NCBI RefSeq assembly: GCF_000614185.1
Contig: NZ_BAKM01000026.1
Coordinates: 1 to 64,000 of the forward strand
Length of the DNA: 64,000 bases
Direction: 5' to 3'
From: Phocaeicola sartorii JCM 17136 = DSM 21941
GTDB taxonomy: Bacteria > Bacteroidota > Bacteroidia > Bacteroidales > Bacteroidaceae
The notes under the pieces were generated by a model, which did not search any database, had not been told where the DNA came from, and worked only from the letters and a program-made list of their open reading frames with translations. The position numbers and the translations under genes were made by a program. This document shows, piece by piece, positions 50,378 through 60,305 of this stretch. Positions within the stretch are counted from its first letter, which is position 1. Each line of letters begins with the position of its first letter.

Positions 50378-51423
50378 ATGAGTGTACTATTAAGCATTAT
50401 CGTACCTGTATATAACGGCGTACGGTATATAAAGAATACTATTAATAATGTTCTTGCACAAACTTTTGTTGATTATGAACTTATATTGATAAATGATGGC
50501 TCGAAAGATGATTCTTTATTTGTCATGCGCGAATTATCCGGTAAAGATAAACGTATTAAGCTGTTTACAACAGAGAATAAAGGGATTTGTGCAGCTCGTA
50601 ATTTGGGAATAAGCCAGGCAAATGGGGAATTTATTGTTTTTTTAGATCAGGATGATGATTTTGATAGTGATCTTTGTAGGGATTATGTGGAAACAATCAT
50701 AAAAACGGGAGCGGATATGTGTGTCTTTGGGCGTTCATATACCATAATAGAATCGAATGGAACAAGCGGCACTTCAAGATACAACCACTTGTTGAAGGCC
50801 TGTTGACTGATAAGGAACAATTATACGGGCATATATTCAATGTGAACAATGATAAAACATTTATGACTATTTGGAATTGCATCTATAGAAAAAACATTAT
50901 CAGGCAATATGGGCTTTCGTTTCCGACAGTTCTTCGGGCGGGTTATGAAGATACTGTCTTTAATATGCTTTATGCATCTAAATGTACTTCAGTCTTTTTG
51001 TGTTCCCGCATTCATTATTCTTATCAGATGCGTAAAGGAGTCAGTACCATAACCAAAGCTAATGACAATGTTTTGGATGATTTTTATTTTGTGGCAAGAA
51101 TGGGCCGCGAACTAGTTGATGGATTGCCGTCTAGTTATCAAAATGCATATCGTTTCTTTGTGCTGAGGTTATTTCAGGTTCCTTATTTCCGTATCCTTAC
51201 GCATAAAAAGAGAATTTCTTTCAATGAAAAAATGGAGTTGGCAAAGATGATAAGCAGAAATACATGTATACAAGATGCAGCTGCTTGTACCATGGCTCCT
51301 TATAAGGTTCGAATTTTATATAAAGTATTGCTTTCTGTCATTCGTTATGGCATTCGGCATGGATGCTTTTTTATTGTAGTGGCAGCTTTGGATATTATTC
51401 ACTTCTGGAAAGAAAAGGTATGA
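50378..51423 (+). pseudogene. GT2-family glycosyltransferase, frameshifted
   Basis: First piece (50378-50806) is the GT-A core: LSIIVPVYNGVRYIKNTINN, INDGSKDDS, GICAARNLGISQANGEFIVF and LDQDDDFD (metal-binding DxD region). Frame is lost at MCVFG; the other frame gives CLWAFIYHNRIEWNKRHFKI and continues to 51423. The break lies in ATGTGTGTC (50717-50725); two extra bases of the TG repeat (or one missing base) would account for it. Repaired length is about 348 aa. The stop overlaps the polymerase start (ATGA at 51420-51423). Confidence 0.85.
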
Positions 51424-52733
51424 CGGGGTATGTCGTTTTGGTGTTAATAGAACTTCTTCTTTTGTGGATTGCTTATAGAACTCTGAAAGATATATTGGCT
51501 CCTGCTTTCATTAGTATATTTACCTTTTTATGTTCTACGTTGCTTTGTCTTCCTATGGTGTCTATGTGGGAAATGGTTGTTTATAAAGAAACTGTTACTG
51601 TAGTGACACTGGGACTTTTGTGTATGATCTTGGCATGCAGACTCAATATGAAACCACGGACTAGAAAATCTTATTCTCCTGTTTTGAACTATATAGATGT
51701 TCCATCAGGTAAATCCGTCCTTTTGATTATAGTTTGCGTATGGTTGACCTTCTATTATATATATGCTGTAGTGAAAGCAGGACAATCAATAGGGGCAGAT
51801 GGGGGATTAGAGGCAATAACAGCGGTTAAACAAGCTGATGACGTAGAAGTGGATTTTGTGGCAAAGCAAGGTGTGAAAGTTGTATTTGCATTGTCTTATG
51901 TCCATCTTTATTTATTTGTCAACAATGTGGTGAATAAATCGTGTGTGGGTAAAGAAATGCACCATTTGATACCCTCTGTATGCCTATTCCTTTGTTGCAT
52001 ATTTACAGGGGTAAGAACTGATATGTTGAAACTGGTTTCCGCCGGACTTTTTATGACTATCTTATTGATGAGATATAAAAAAAACAAGTTAGGCAGGTTT
52101 ATGCGACGTATTCTCATTGGAATAATAGTGGTTGCGTTTGCCGGTGGGGCCTTGAATACGTTGAATAAAGGTGAAGGAGCTTCTATTAATAATGCATATT
52201 CGATAGGACAAATAGTAGCCTATTATATAGGAAGTCCTATACAAGTCTTGAATATGAAATTGAAGGATGGAACGGAAAATTACAGGGATAAAACTATATG
52301 GGGAAGAACTACATTTAGCCGACAATATATTGAATTGGATAGGTTTGGAATATATAAAACAAAAATAGGTGATAAAAAAGGAAGTATGAATGTCATGTTG
52401 GATGAAAGGAATAATGTTGTGGCCAATGTGGATACTATTTTAGGACCGCCGCTGATAGATTTCGGTTTATGTGGAATGTTGTTATATATATTTCTTCTTT
52501 ATTGGGGGATAAGTTGGTGCTATTATGACAAGGTGCAGAGAACCAGCAACCCACAGAAGAAGGCTGTCAACATAATTCTTTATTCTTTTTTTGTAGTCAT
52601 TCCCGTTATGGCTTATTACGCATGTTTGCCAAATTTGATTCTGACTTTTCCTTATTTGGTAGAGGCTCTTATAATTTATATGATTTGTAAATTCTATTTT
52701 AGACAATCTTTATTTATTCAGTACCATGATTAA
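51420..52733 (+). CDS. wzy: Wzy-type O-antigen/capsule polymerase
   Basis: 437 aa from the ATG at 51420 (chosen because it overlaps the upstream stop as ATGA). About 10-12 hydrophobic segments with a large periplasmic loop containing RTTFSRQYIELDRFGIYK and a late GPPLIDFGLCGMLLYIF, the usual layout of oligosaccharide repeat-unit polymerases. No close family name is evident, as is common for Wzy. It overlaps the next gene by 8 bp. Confidence 0.85.
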   Translation: MTGYVVLVLIELLLLWIAYRTLKDILAPAFISIFTFLCSTLLCLPMVSMWEMVVYKETVTVVTLGLLCMILACRLNMKPRTRKSYSPVLNYIDVPSGKSVLLIIVCVWLTFYYIYAVVKAGQSIGADGGLEAITAVKQADDVEVDFVAKQGVKVVFALSYVHLYLFVNNVVNKSCVGKEMHHLIPSVCLFLCCIFTGVRTDMLKLVSAGLFMTILLMRYKKNKLGRFMRRILIGIIVVAFAGGALNTLNKGEGASINNAYSIGQIVAYYIGSPIQVLNMKLKDGTENYRDKTIWGRTTFSRQYIELDRFGIYKTKIGDKKGSMNVMLDERNNVVANVDTILGPPLIDFGLCGMLLYIFLLYWGISWCYYDKVQRTSNPQKKAVNIILYSFFVVIPVMAYYACLPNLILTFPYLVEALIIYMICKFYFRQSLFIQYHD

Positions 52734-53955
52734 ACTCTTGAACCGGTTGATTGCATTATTCATCAATGTTTTAGTCTTGATGCTCCGTATGGTCATTCCT
52801 AAAAATAAGAAACTGGCGGTAGCCGGCGGTTGGCGTGGAAAGCGTTTTGCCGATAATTCCAAATACTTCTTTATAGACTATTGCAGGAATTACCGGACAA
52901 GCTATGATATGTATTGGGTGACTCGTGACAATAGTATTTATGAAAGTTTGAAAAAACGAGGATATCCTGTGGTTAAAGCAAAGTCTCTGAAAAGTATATG
53001 GTTGCATTTGCGTGCGCAATACCATATCATAGACCAGTCTTATGATGATATATTGGGATATCTGTCATTGACTTCCGTGAGGATCAATATTTGGCATGGG
53101 CTTCCCATGAAACGGATCTGGAGGGCAAGTTCAACTCCTTCCACTCTTAGGTTAAGTTCTTTTTTGGGGGATACTCTGTATGATGCGATAGGCAGATTTC
53201 TCTTTCCCGGCGGATGGAGTGATTTTAATTTGTGTATTCCTTCGGATTATGCTGCAGAGCATATTTTTGATTGTTGCATCAGCAAGAGACAATTGAGTCA
53301 TTCCATCAGATGTTCTTATCCCCGGGTGGATTTTCTGAAAAACAGTGCCATCTTGTCTGGTGAAGAACAGGAGGGGGAACTGGTGGCAAAGATGCATTCC
53401 ATTCATTCCGCAGGAGGGAGGATACTGATCTATATGCCAACTTTTAGAGATTATCAAAATAGTTGTTTTTTGGGGAATAAGGATAAGTGTGAAATTGATA
53501 GTTTTCTTGATAGGCTGAATAAGAATAACATTTACCTCTTCATTAAACCCCATCCTGAGGATAAAGTTTTGGCATCGGTTGTTCATCCGAGTATTGTCAT
53601 GATTCCGGCATTAGAGGATGTATACCCTATATTGAAATTTTCGGATGCGCTTGTTACTGATTATTCTTCTATCTTTTTTGATTATTCCACATTGGGAAAA
53701 CCAATCATATTTTATGTATTCGATTATGAGTATTATAAAAGTACGGATAGGGGAATCATGCTGGACTTTGATAAATTTGATATTGGCCCCAAGGCAGATA
53801 ATTTGGCAGATTTGGCTAAAGAAATATTTATAGAGATGGGTGAATCAAACTACAGTAAAAAGAGAAGCGATTTTGCAAAACTTGTTTTTCAAGACAACTA
53901 TCCTTCTTTGAATGAATACCTGATACGTCTTATCTCGAATAAAGAATGTAATTGA
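52726..53955 (+). CDS. CDP-glycerol glycerophosphotransferase-like protein (TagB/TagF family)
   Basis: 409 aa. TagB/TagF enzymes transfer glycerol-phosphate from CDP-glycerol. Motifs: membrane-association helix at residues 1-25, GWRGKRFADNSKYFF, NIWHGLPMKRIW (substrate His), IYMPTFRDYQNS, FIKPHPEDK and the signature VTDYSSIFFDYSTLGKP. It is the first of two such genes and precedes a CDP-glycerol-type precursor gene set, so glycerol-phosphate transfer to the capsule repeat is the likely role; ribitol-phosphate is the main alternative. Confidence 0.88.
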   Translation: MIKLLNRLIALFINVLVLMLRMVIPKNKKLAVAGGWRGKRFADNSKYFFIDYCRNYRTSYDMYWVTRDNSIYESLKKRGYPVVKAKSLKSIWLHLRAQYHIIDQSYDDILGYLSLTSVRINIWHGLPMKRIWRASSTPSTLRLSSFLGDTLYDAIGRFLFPGGWSDFNLCIPSDYAAEHIFDCCISKRQLSHSIRCSYPRVDFLKNSAILSGEEQEGELVAKMHSIHSAGGRILIYMPTFRDYQNSCFLGNKDKCEIDSFLDRLNKNNIYLFIKPHPEDKVLASVVHPSIVMIPALEDVYPILKFSDALVTDYSSIFFDYSTLGKPIIFYVFDYEYYKSTDRGIMLDFDKFDIGPKADNLADLAKEIFIEMGESNYSKKRSDFAKLVFQDNYPSLNEYLIRLISNKECN

Positions 53956-53967
53956 AAACATAAGATA

Positions 53968-55272
53968 ATGGTTAGAAAACTTAGAATACTTGTCATTACC
54001 TATTTGCCATGGCGTAATGATGTTAGTGTGGGAAATTCTTATTCTAATATTTTTAAAGGCATGGAGGATAGGATAGAATTTGCTCATATCTATTTTCGTG
54101 ACGATGCTCCGGATAATGCCTTAGTGCATCGTTATTTTCATATCTCGGAGAAAGGATTGGCTCGGAGTATATGGAACAGACAATATGTAGGACGCGAGTT
54201 TTGTCTTGAGAACTCGCAGGGAGGGCGAAAAAGAGAGTTCTCTTCTAGATATAACAGACTTCGTAAATTGAGGTGGGAGCTGTTTCTCCTCGGCAGGGAT
54301 ATGATTGGCAGAATGGGTAAATGGAAATCGAATGGGCTTGACGCGTTTGTACTTGATTTCAAGCCGGACTTGATATTCGGGACTTTAGGATATGTGCCAG
54401 TGGTAAACCAGATGATGATTTATCTGAAAACTAAGTTTGATATTCCGTTAGTGACATATCCTTGGGACGATTATTATTCATGGAAGCGGATATCTTTCTC
54501 TCCTTTTTATTGGATTAGATATTTATCAGAAAGGCGGTTGATAAGGAGATGTGCCCAAGCCAGCGAATATCTTTATACCATTACAGAGAAGATGCGGAAT
54601 GAGTATGAGGCTTTTTTTCAGAAAGAGTGCAGAATTTTATATAAGGGCTATCTGTTTGATGAAGAAAACAAGCCGGAAATTCATGCTTCAGTAAATGAGC
54701 CGATACATTTGATATTCATGGGAAATATCGGAAACGGGCGTTGGAAAGTTCTAGCTAAAATAGCACAGGCGATAACTAGAATAAATATAGAAAGCCCAAA
54801 AGCTTTTTTTATGGATGTATATACGTTGTCTCCTGTTGATGATAAGATATCTGGTTTGTTGAATATAGATGGCGTTAGTAAACTGAATAAACCTGTACCG
54901 AATGAACAGGTACTGGCTACCCAGCGGAGTGCGGATATTTTAATACATGTTGAGCCTACAAATAGAGCGGATAAATCCTTCTTCCGTTTGTCTTTTTCTA
55001 CTAAACTGGTTGACTATTTCTATTGCGGCAGGTGCATTATGGCTTTTGGGGGCAATACAGCTTCAATGGATTATCTAAAAAGTAAGGATGCGGCTATAGT
55101 GGAAGAAAATATGGAGGGAATAGAGAATACATTAAGACGGGTGGCTGAAAGTCCGGCAGTCATCGGACAATATGCTGAAAAGGCCTGGAAATGCGGACGT
55201 GATAATCATGATATAAAAAAAATTCAGGAAAGATTATATAATGACTTCATTGAGGTTGCTAATCTAAAATAA
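53968..55272 (+). CDS. GT-B glycosyltransferase (GT4-like)
   Basis: 434 aa. N-terminal Rossmann half (RILVITYLPWRNDVSVGNSY), a linker with TYPWDDYYSWKRISFSPF, and a C-terminal half with HLIFMGNIGNGRWKVLAKIA and FFRLSFSTKLVDYFYCGRC, where GT4 members bind the nucleotide sugar. Soluble or peripheral. Transfers one sugar of the capsule repeat; donor unknown. Lies between the two TagF-like genes. Confidence 0.8.
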   Translation: MVRKLRILVITYLPWRNDVSVGNSYSNIFKGMEDRIEFAHIYFRDDAPDNALVHRYFHISEKGLARSIWNRQYVGREFCLENSQGGRKREFSSRYNRLRKLRWELFLLGRDMIGRMGKWKSNGLDAFVLDFKPDLIFGTLGYVPVVNQMMIYLKTKFDIPLVTYPWDDYYSWKRISFSPFYWIRYLSERRLIRRCAQASEYLYTITEKMRNEYEAFFQKECRILYKGYLFDEENKPEIHASVNEPIHLIFMGNIGNGRWKVLAKIAQAITRINIESPKAFFMDVYTLSPVDDKISGLLNIDGVSKLNKPVPNEQVLATQRSADILIHVEPTNRADKSFFRLSFSTKLVDYFYCGRCIMAFGGNTASMDYLKSKDAAIVEENMEGIENTLRRVAESPAVIGQYAEKAWKCGRDNHDIKKIQERLYNDFIEVANLK

Positions 55273-55274
55273 CA

Positions 55275-56470
55275 ATGTCATATTTTTCAAGATTAAAAGA
55301 TATTTCATTCATTCGAAAATGTCTGTTGTTTACAACCCATTTTCTTGGTTACTTGAATCGGGTTATTCCTAAGAAAGAGAAACAGATACTATTTTATGAT
55401 TCAGGACGTGATTTTCTGGACGATAATACAGAAGCGCTATATTCATGGATGTGTATGCATGGATATGACAAAAGGTATAAATTAGTGGTCTGTGTGCCGA
55501 GGGAGACTACGCGTTTGCCATTTTCTCATTATGAACCTATTGGTGCATTGAAGGGTATTTGGGCATATTTGCGCTCAAAATATGTGTTTTATTCTTTTGG
55601 CGACTTCCGTATAGAGCCTCAAAAAAACAAGTTGTCATCAACCAGTGGCACGGTACTCCTTTAAAAACCATTGGAAAACTGACAAATTATAGTGTTTATG
55701 CCAATGAACGTTTGGATTGCTTCACTTATGTATTGTCTGCATCTGATTTTTTCAAGCCGATTTTGGCAAAGGCATTTGGTTGCGATGAATCAAAGGTAAT
55801 GGTTTTGGGACACACGAGGATTGACTATTTATTTTCAACAAAGGAAGCCCTAGCCTGCATTGGCATTGAGAAAGGAAATTATAAAAAGCTATTTTTGTGG
55901 ATGCCTACTTTCCGTACATCAAATGATGGGCGGTTTCACGATCTTGGTTCGGGAGAAAATACTTCCTTACCAATAGCCGGTACATATGCTGAATTAGAAC
56001 TTCTCAATCGGTTTCTTATTGCCAGAAAGGCTTTACTTGTAGTAAAAGTTCATCCTTTGGCGACCTTCAAGTCTAATAAGAATTTCTCCAATATTCTGGT
56101 GCTCAAGAATGAAGATACGATCTCTCGGGGGGTGCGCTTGTATGAACTGGTGAAGGAGTTTGATGCGCTTATTACAGATTATTCATCTATATTTTGCGAT
56201 TATTTAGTACTGGACAGACCTATGGCTTTTACCTTGGATGATATGGAAGCGTATGGTCATAATCGTGGTTTTATACTCTCTGATTTGACTAATTATATGC
56301 CCGGTCATCACGTTAGAACGATGGATGATTTTAGGGCTTTTATTGATGACTGCATACATGACAAAGATCCATATGCAGCTGAGAGAAAGCGGGTGTTACC
56401 CTTTTTCTGTAAATATAGTGATGGGAATAATTGTAAAAGATTACTTGAAAAAGTACATATTACACTTTAA
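55275..56470 (+). pseudogene. Second TagF-like glycerophosphotransferase, frameshifted
   Basis: The first frame (55275-55664) gives the N-terminus with QILFYDSGRDFLDDNTEALY and YVFYSFGDFRIEPQK. The second frame resumes KQVVINQWHGTPLKTIGK and carries LWMPTFRTS, VVKVHPLATF and ITDYSSIFCDYLVLDRP to 56470. A missing A in the seven-A run at 55621-55627 accounts for the break; restored length is about 399 aa with all TagF motifs intact. The homopolymer makes phase variation or a sequencing error plausible. Confidence 0.87.
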
Positions 56471-56538
56471 AAGGGAATGAGGCCTTTCGGATATTCATTG
56501 GCAGGAAACTAGTTTGAATCACAATAAATTAAATAAAA

Positions 56539-57261
56539 ATGAAAGCAATTATTTTAGCAGCCGGACTGGGTACACGTTTACGTCCCATTACCGATGAAGT
56601 ACCTAAATGTATGGTACCCGTAAATGGCGTATGTATCATTGATAAACAAATAAGTAATTTGCATAAACATGGTATTACGGATATAGTTGTAGTGGGCGGT
56701 TATAAGGCAGATATGCTTAAAAAGCATCTCTCTGTATTTCCGGATATTACTTTTATTGATAATATCCGTTATGCGGAAACCAATAATATGTATTCGCTTT
56801 ATCTGGTTTTTCAGGCAATGGAGCAAACAGAATGCTTGTTGATGAATGCGGATGTGTATTATGATGATAATATTATTGCGGGTTTGCTTAGTCCCGTCAA
56901 TAAGGGAATCAGCATGATCGCTTGCGATGATGGTGGATATATAGAGGAATCAATGAAAATAACGCTTGATGGAAAAGGCTCCATTAACCATATTAATAAA
57001 AAAATCACTGAAGAAGAATATGATGCTGTTTCCATTGATGTTTATAAATTGAATGAACATGCGGTAAAAACTCTTGCTGAAGAAGTAAAAAATGTCATTG
57101 AGATACAAGGAAATACCAATTCTTGGACAGAAGTAGCATTGGATGCTATTTTCGATGTGGCGGATTTTAAACCTTATGTAATTGAAGGGCGTTGGTTTGA
57201 AATTGATAATCATGAAGACCTTCATACAGCAGAAAAACTATTTGAAGGAGATGAAATCTGA
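56539..57261 (+). CDS. Nucleotidyltransferase, probable CDP-glycerol-type cytidylyltransferase
   Basis: 240 aa, GT-A-fold NTP transferase. Signature LAAGLGTRLRPITDEVPKCM at the N-terminus, then NADVYYDDNI (metal Asp) and WFEIDNHEDLHTAEKLFE at the end. The size and end resemble LicC-type CTP:phosphocholine enzymes and the Gtp2 type used for CDP-2-glycerol. Its last base is shared with the first base of the HAD gene. With the next two genes and two glycerophosphotransferases, activation of a glycerol phosphate with CTP is the best inference. Confidence 0.82.
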   Translation: MKAIILAAGLGTRLRPITDEVPKCMVPVNGVCIIDKQISNLHKHGITDIVVVGGYKADMLKKHLSVFPDITFIDNIRYAETNNMYSLYLVFQAMEQTECLLMNADVYYDDNIIAGLLSPVNKGISMIACDDGGYIEESMKITLDGKGSINHINKKITEEEYDAVSIDVYKLNEHAVKTLAEEVKNVIEIQGNTNSWTEVALDAIFDVADFKPYVIEGRWFEIDNHEDLHTAEKLFEGDEI

Positions 57262-58061
57262 TGGGATTGAAAAATAAAAAGCTTTTTCTGCTTGATATGG
57301 ATGGTACTATTTATCATGAAAATGAGTTGATAGATGGGGCTGTGGAATTTTTTGACACTCTCAACCGACAAGGGAAAAAATATGTCTTTATGACGAATAA
57401 TTCTTCAAAGAGTGCAAATACTTATGTTGAAAAGCTGATGCAATTAGGCATTTGTGCTACAGCGGAAAACATAATTTCTTCTGTGAATGCAACCGTGTTA
57501 TATTTGAACGAACATAAGCCGGGAGCAAAGGTTTATCTGATCGGGACTGATTCCTTCAAAGAAGAATTGATGGAGGGAGGCTTTGATGTGGTACCCATTG
57601 ATTACAGAGAGCCTGACATTGATTATGTATTGCTTGGTTTCGATACTGAATTGAATTATGCGAAGATAGAAGGTGGATGTTTTTACATTAGCCGTGGCTA
57701 TACCTATATTGCTACTAATTGTGACATGCGTTGCCCGATTAAGGATAATAAATATGTTCCAGATTGTGGAGCCATAGCTATGCTGATAAAAGCTGCAACA
57801 GACAGAGAACCGTTATTTTTGGGTAAGCCCCGAAAGACAATTGTTGATGTCGCTATGAAGCGGTTCAATATTCATCTTGATGAGATCGTTTGTGTGGGAG
57901 ATCGTCTTTATACTGATATTGCTTTAGGAATAAATGCCGGAACAGAAACTGTTTGTGTGTTTACCGGCGAGGCTGCTTTGGATGATTTAAAGAATACACC
58001 TTTTAAACCTACGTTTTATTTTGAATCTATCCGTGGACTTTACGAAGCTATAAAAGATTGA
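57261..58061 (+). CDS. HAD-IIA (NagD-like) phosphatase
   Basis: 266 aa. HAD motifs: LLDMDGTIYHENELIDGA (nucleophile Asp), VFMTNNSSKS, FLGKPRKT and VCVGDRLYTDIALGINAG. The cap domain lies between, as in NagD and glycerol-phosphate phosphatases. Overlaps the upstream gene by one base and the next gene begins 1 bp after its stop, so the three are one translation-coupled unit. A role in making the free or rearranged glycerol phosphate for CDP activation is inferred from context. Confidence 0.85.
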   Translation: MGLKNKKLFLLDMDGTIYHENELIDGAVEFFDTLNRQGKKYVFMTNNSSKSANTYVEKLMQLGICATAENIISSVNATVLYLNEHKPGAKVYLIGTDSFKEELMEGGFDVVPIDYREPDIDYVLLGFDTELNYAKIEGGCFYISRGYTYIATNCDMRCPIKDNKYVPDCGAIAMLIKAATDREPLFLGKPRKTIVDVAMKRFNIHLDEIVCVGDRLYTDIALGINAGTETVCVFTGEAALDDLKNTPFKPTFYFESIRGLYEAIKD

Positions 58062-58062
58062 T

Positions 58063-59055
58063 ATGTATTATAATTTTATACGTACTCCCGCGATTGTTAA
58101 GACAGGAGCAGGCATTTTAGGAGATATTGATAATTTACTTCATGTGTCTCATCTTTATTTTTCCGACAAGGTGTTGATAACACAAGAATTTTTGTACAGT
58201 GTATACAAGGACAGTCTTGAAAGAAATGTATTTTGCAAAGTCGTTTTTGTAAAAGGGGGATGTGTGGATGAGGCATCCGTCATAATGGAACAATGCAAGG
58301 AGATTGACGGGCTACTTATTGCATTCGGAGGTGGAAGTGTTCTTGATATAGTAAAATATTGCGCTGATAAGATGGATAAACCTTATATTAATATTCCTTC
58401 TGCTTTATCAAATGATGCCGTTTATTCATGTGTCGCCCGTCTTAATCAAAATGGAAAGAAAAAGAGTTTTGGAGTTCAACCGCCTATAGGATTAATTGTT
58501 GATTTCGATGTTATTCGTCAATCTCCCAAGACGTTGATTTATGCTGGTGTTGCCGATTTGGTCAGTAACTTGTCAGCTCTTCAAGATTGGAAACTTGCCT
58601 ATCATGTAAATCATGAACCTATTAATGAAATGGCATTTATGCTTTCAAGGCAGAGTGTAGTACCTCTTTTTAAATATACGGAGCAGGACTTGTTTTCAGA
58701 CGAGTTCCTTTTTGAGTTAACTAATGGCTTGATTGTTTCGGGGTTGTCTATGATTGTGTGTGGTACGACTCGTGTCACAAGTGGAGCGGAACATCTTATA
58801 AGCCATGCAATTGATGAATATTTCCCGGAACGTTCTTCAATACATGGTTTACAGGTTGGCTGGGCGCATGAAATTATTAATAGAAAATATCGTGAGCATG
58901 GAAATGCAGAATATGATATTAGTGAATATTTTAAAAGAATGGGGCTTGATAAGGTGATTGAGGAACATGTGAAATGGCATGAAAATGAATTTGAACAGCT
59001 TGTCCCTTATGCAATACGGGTAAGAAAGCGTTTTACCATTTTAAATTTGTTGTAG
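58063..59055 (+). CDS. Glycerol-1-phosphate dehydrogenase-like protein
   Basis: 330 aa, group III iron/zinc alcohol dehydrogenase superfamily. Nucleotide site LLIAFGGGSVLDIVKYCAD; NIPSALSNDAVYS is typical of sn-glycerol-1-phosphate dehydrogenases (archaeal EgsA, bacterial AraM); metal ligands are likely D in GVADLVSNLSA, H in TSGAEHLISHAID and H in SIHGLQVGWAHE. It would reduce dihydroxyacetone (phosphate). Bacteria make sn-glycerol-3-phosphate with an unrelated enzyme, so this gene signals a dedicated precursor of unusual stereochemistry (sn-1) or position (2-phospho). Confidence 0.85.
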   Translation: MYYNFIRTPAIVKTGAGILGDIDNLLHVSHLYFSDKVLITQEFLYSVYKDSLERNVFCKVVFVKGGCVDEASVIMEQCKEIDGLLIAFGGGSVLDIVKYCADKMDKPYINIPSALSNDAVYSCVARLNQNGKKKSFGVQPPIGLIVDFDVIRQSPKTLIYAGVADLVSNLSALQDWKLAYHVNHEPINEMAFMLSRQSVVPLFKYTEQDLFSDEFLFELTNGLIVSGLSMIVCGTTRVTSGAEHLISHAIDEYFPERSSIHGLQVGWAHEIINRKYREHGNAEYDISEYFKRMGLDKVIEEHVKWHENEFEQLVPYAIRVRKRFTILNLL

Positions 59056-59198
59056 GGGGTGTCGGATGCTTGTTATTAGGGGGCATTGCTAGTCTTTCTT
59101 GGACAGAAGAAAAAAACAAGGAATCCCTTTTTTATAATGAACCTGAATTATAAATCAATACTTCGGTAAATTTTCACCAAAGTATTGTTAAAAGATCA

Positions 59199-60294
59199 AT
59201 GAAGATTTTACATATTGGCCAAATAATTGGCGGACTGGATATTTATATCCGGAATTCGATAACATATGCCGAAGGCGGCTATGAGTATATTCTTGTTCAT
59301 GGTGACAAAGACAACAATAAGCCAATAGAAAAGAATGGGGAGAGAGTGAAAGAGTATGGAATAAGCCTTTGTCGAAACTTGAATTTATGGAATGATTTTA
59401 AAGCTATTATACAAACAGTGAGAATAATAAGAAAAGAACGGCCGGATTTGCTTCATTGTCATAGTGCCAAAGGTGGGGTCGTGGGAAGGATTGCCGGTTT
59501 TTTAACTCGAACTAAAACTTTTTATACTCCTCATGCTTTTTCGTTTTTAAGTACTCAATCAAGATTAAAAAGAAAAATCTATTTGCTTATAGAACGTTCT
59601 ACAAAATTGAATGCCTGGCTTTTGGCTTGTTCGGAGTCAGAACGGGTGATGGGTGTCAATTTGGTTCATTATCATGAAAACAAAGCCTTGGTATGGAATA
59701 ATGCAGTTCCGGATGCCGTAAATGAATTGAGAAATAATGAAGCCTGATAAATATATTTGTTATATAGGAAGACCTTCCTATCAAAAGAATCCTCTTTTTT
59801 TTGTGGAAGTGGCAAAAGAAGTACACTTTTTTCATCCTGAGATAAAGTTTGTTTTGTTAGGGGTAGGCTATTATTCACCGGAACTTGATAGAATGAAAAC
59901 GAAGATTGCTGAATATGCTTTGGAGGAAGTGATAAATCTTTTCCCTTGGCTTGACCATAAGAAAACATTGGAGTATGTCGATAATTCCCTGTTCTATTTG
60001 ACGGTGGCCCGGTATGAGGGGCTGCCATTGGCGGTAATTGAAGCGATGTCTTTGGGTAAAGCCATTGTTGCGTCTGATGTAGCTGGGAATAAGGACTGTG
60101 TGCAAGATGGATATAATGGAAGACTGATTCCTTTGGAAAAGGGTGCCTTTGTAAAAGCGATATGTGAACTTGTGGAAGATAAAGTGAAAAGAGATTTGTA
60201 CGGTAATAATTCACGTATTCTTTTTGAACGGAAGTTTTTAATAACGAATCGAATTCAAGAGTTGGAGGCTATTTATCAGTCTGTAAAGTTATAA
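59199..60294 (+). pseudogene. GT4-family glycosyltransferase, frameshifted
   Basis: First frame (59199-59747): MKILHIGQIIGGLDIYIRNS, LLHCHSAKGGVVGRIAG and TFYTPHAFSF, the acceptor half of a GT4. Second frame (from about 59737): KPDKYICYIGRPSYQKNPLF and RYEGLPLAVIEAMSLGKAIV, the EX7E donor half. One extra base (or two missing) near 59725-59738 separates them. Joined length about 365 aa, normal for GT4. A 143-bp gap precedes it, the only large gap in the capsule operon. Confidence 0.85.
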
Positions 60295-60305
60295 ATGAAA
60301 CTTGC

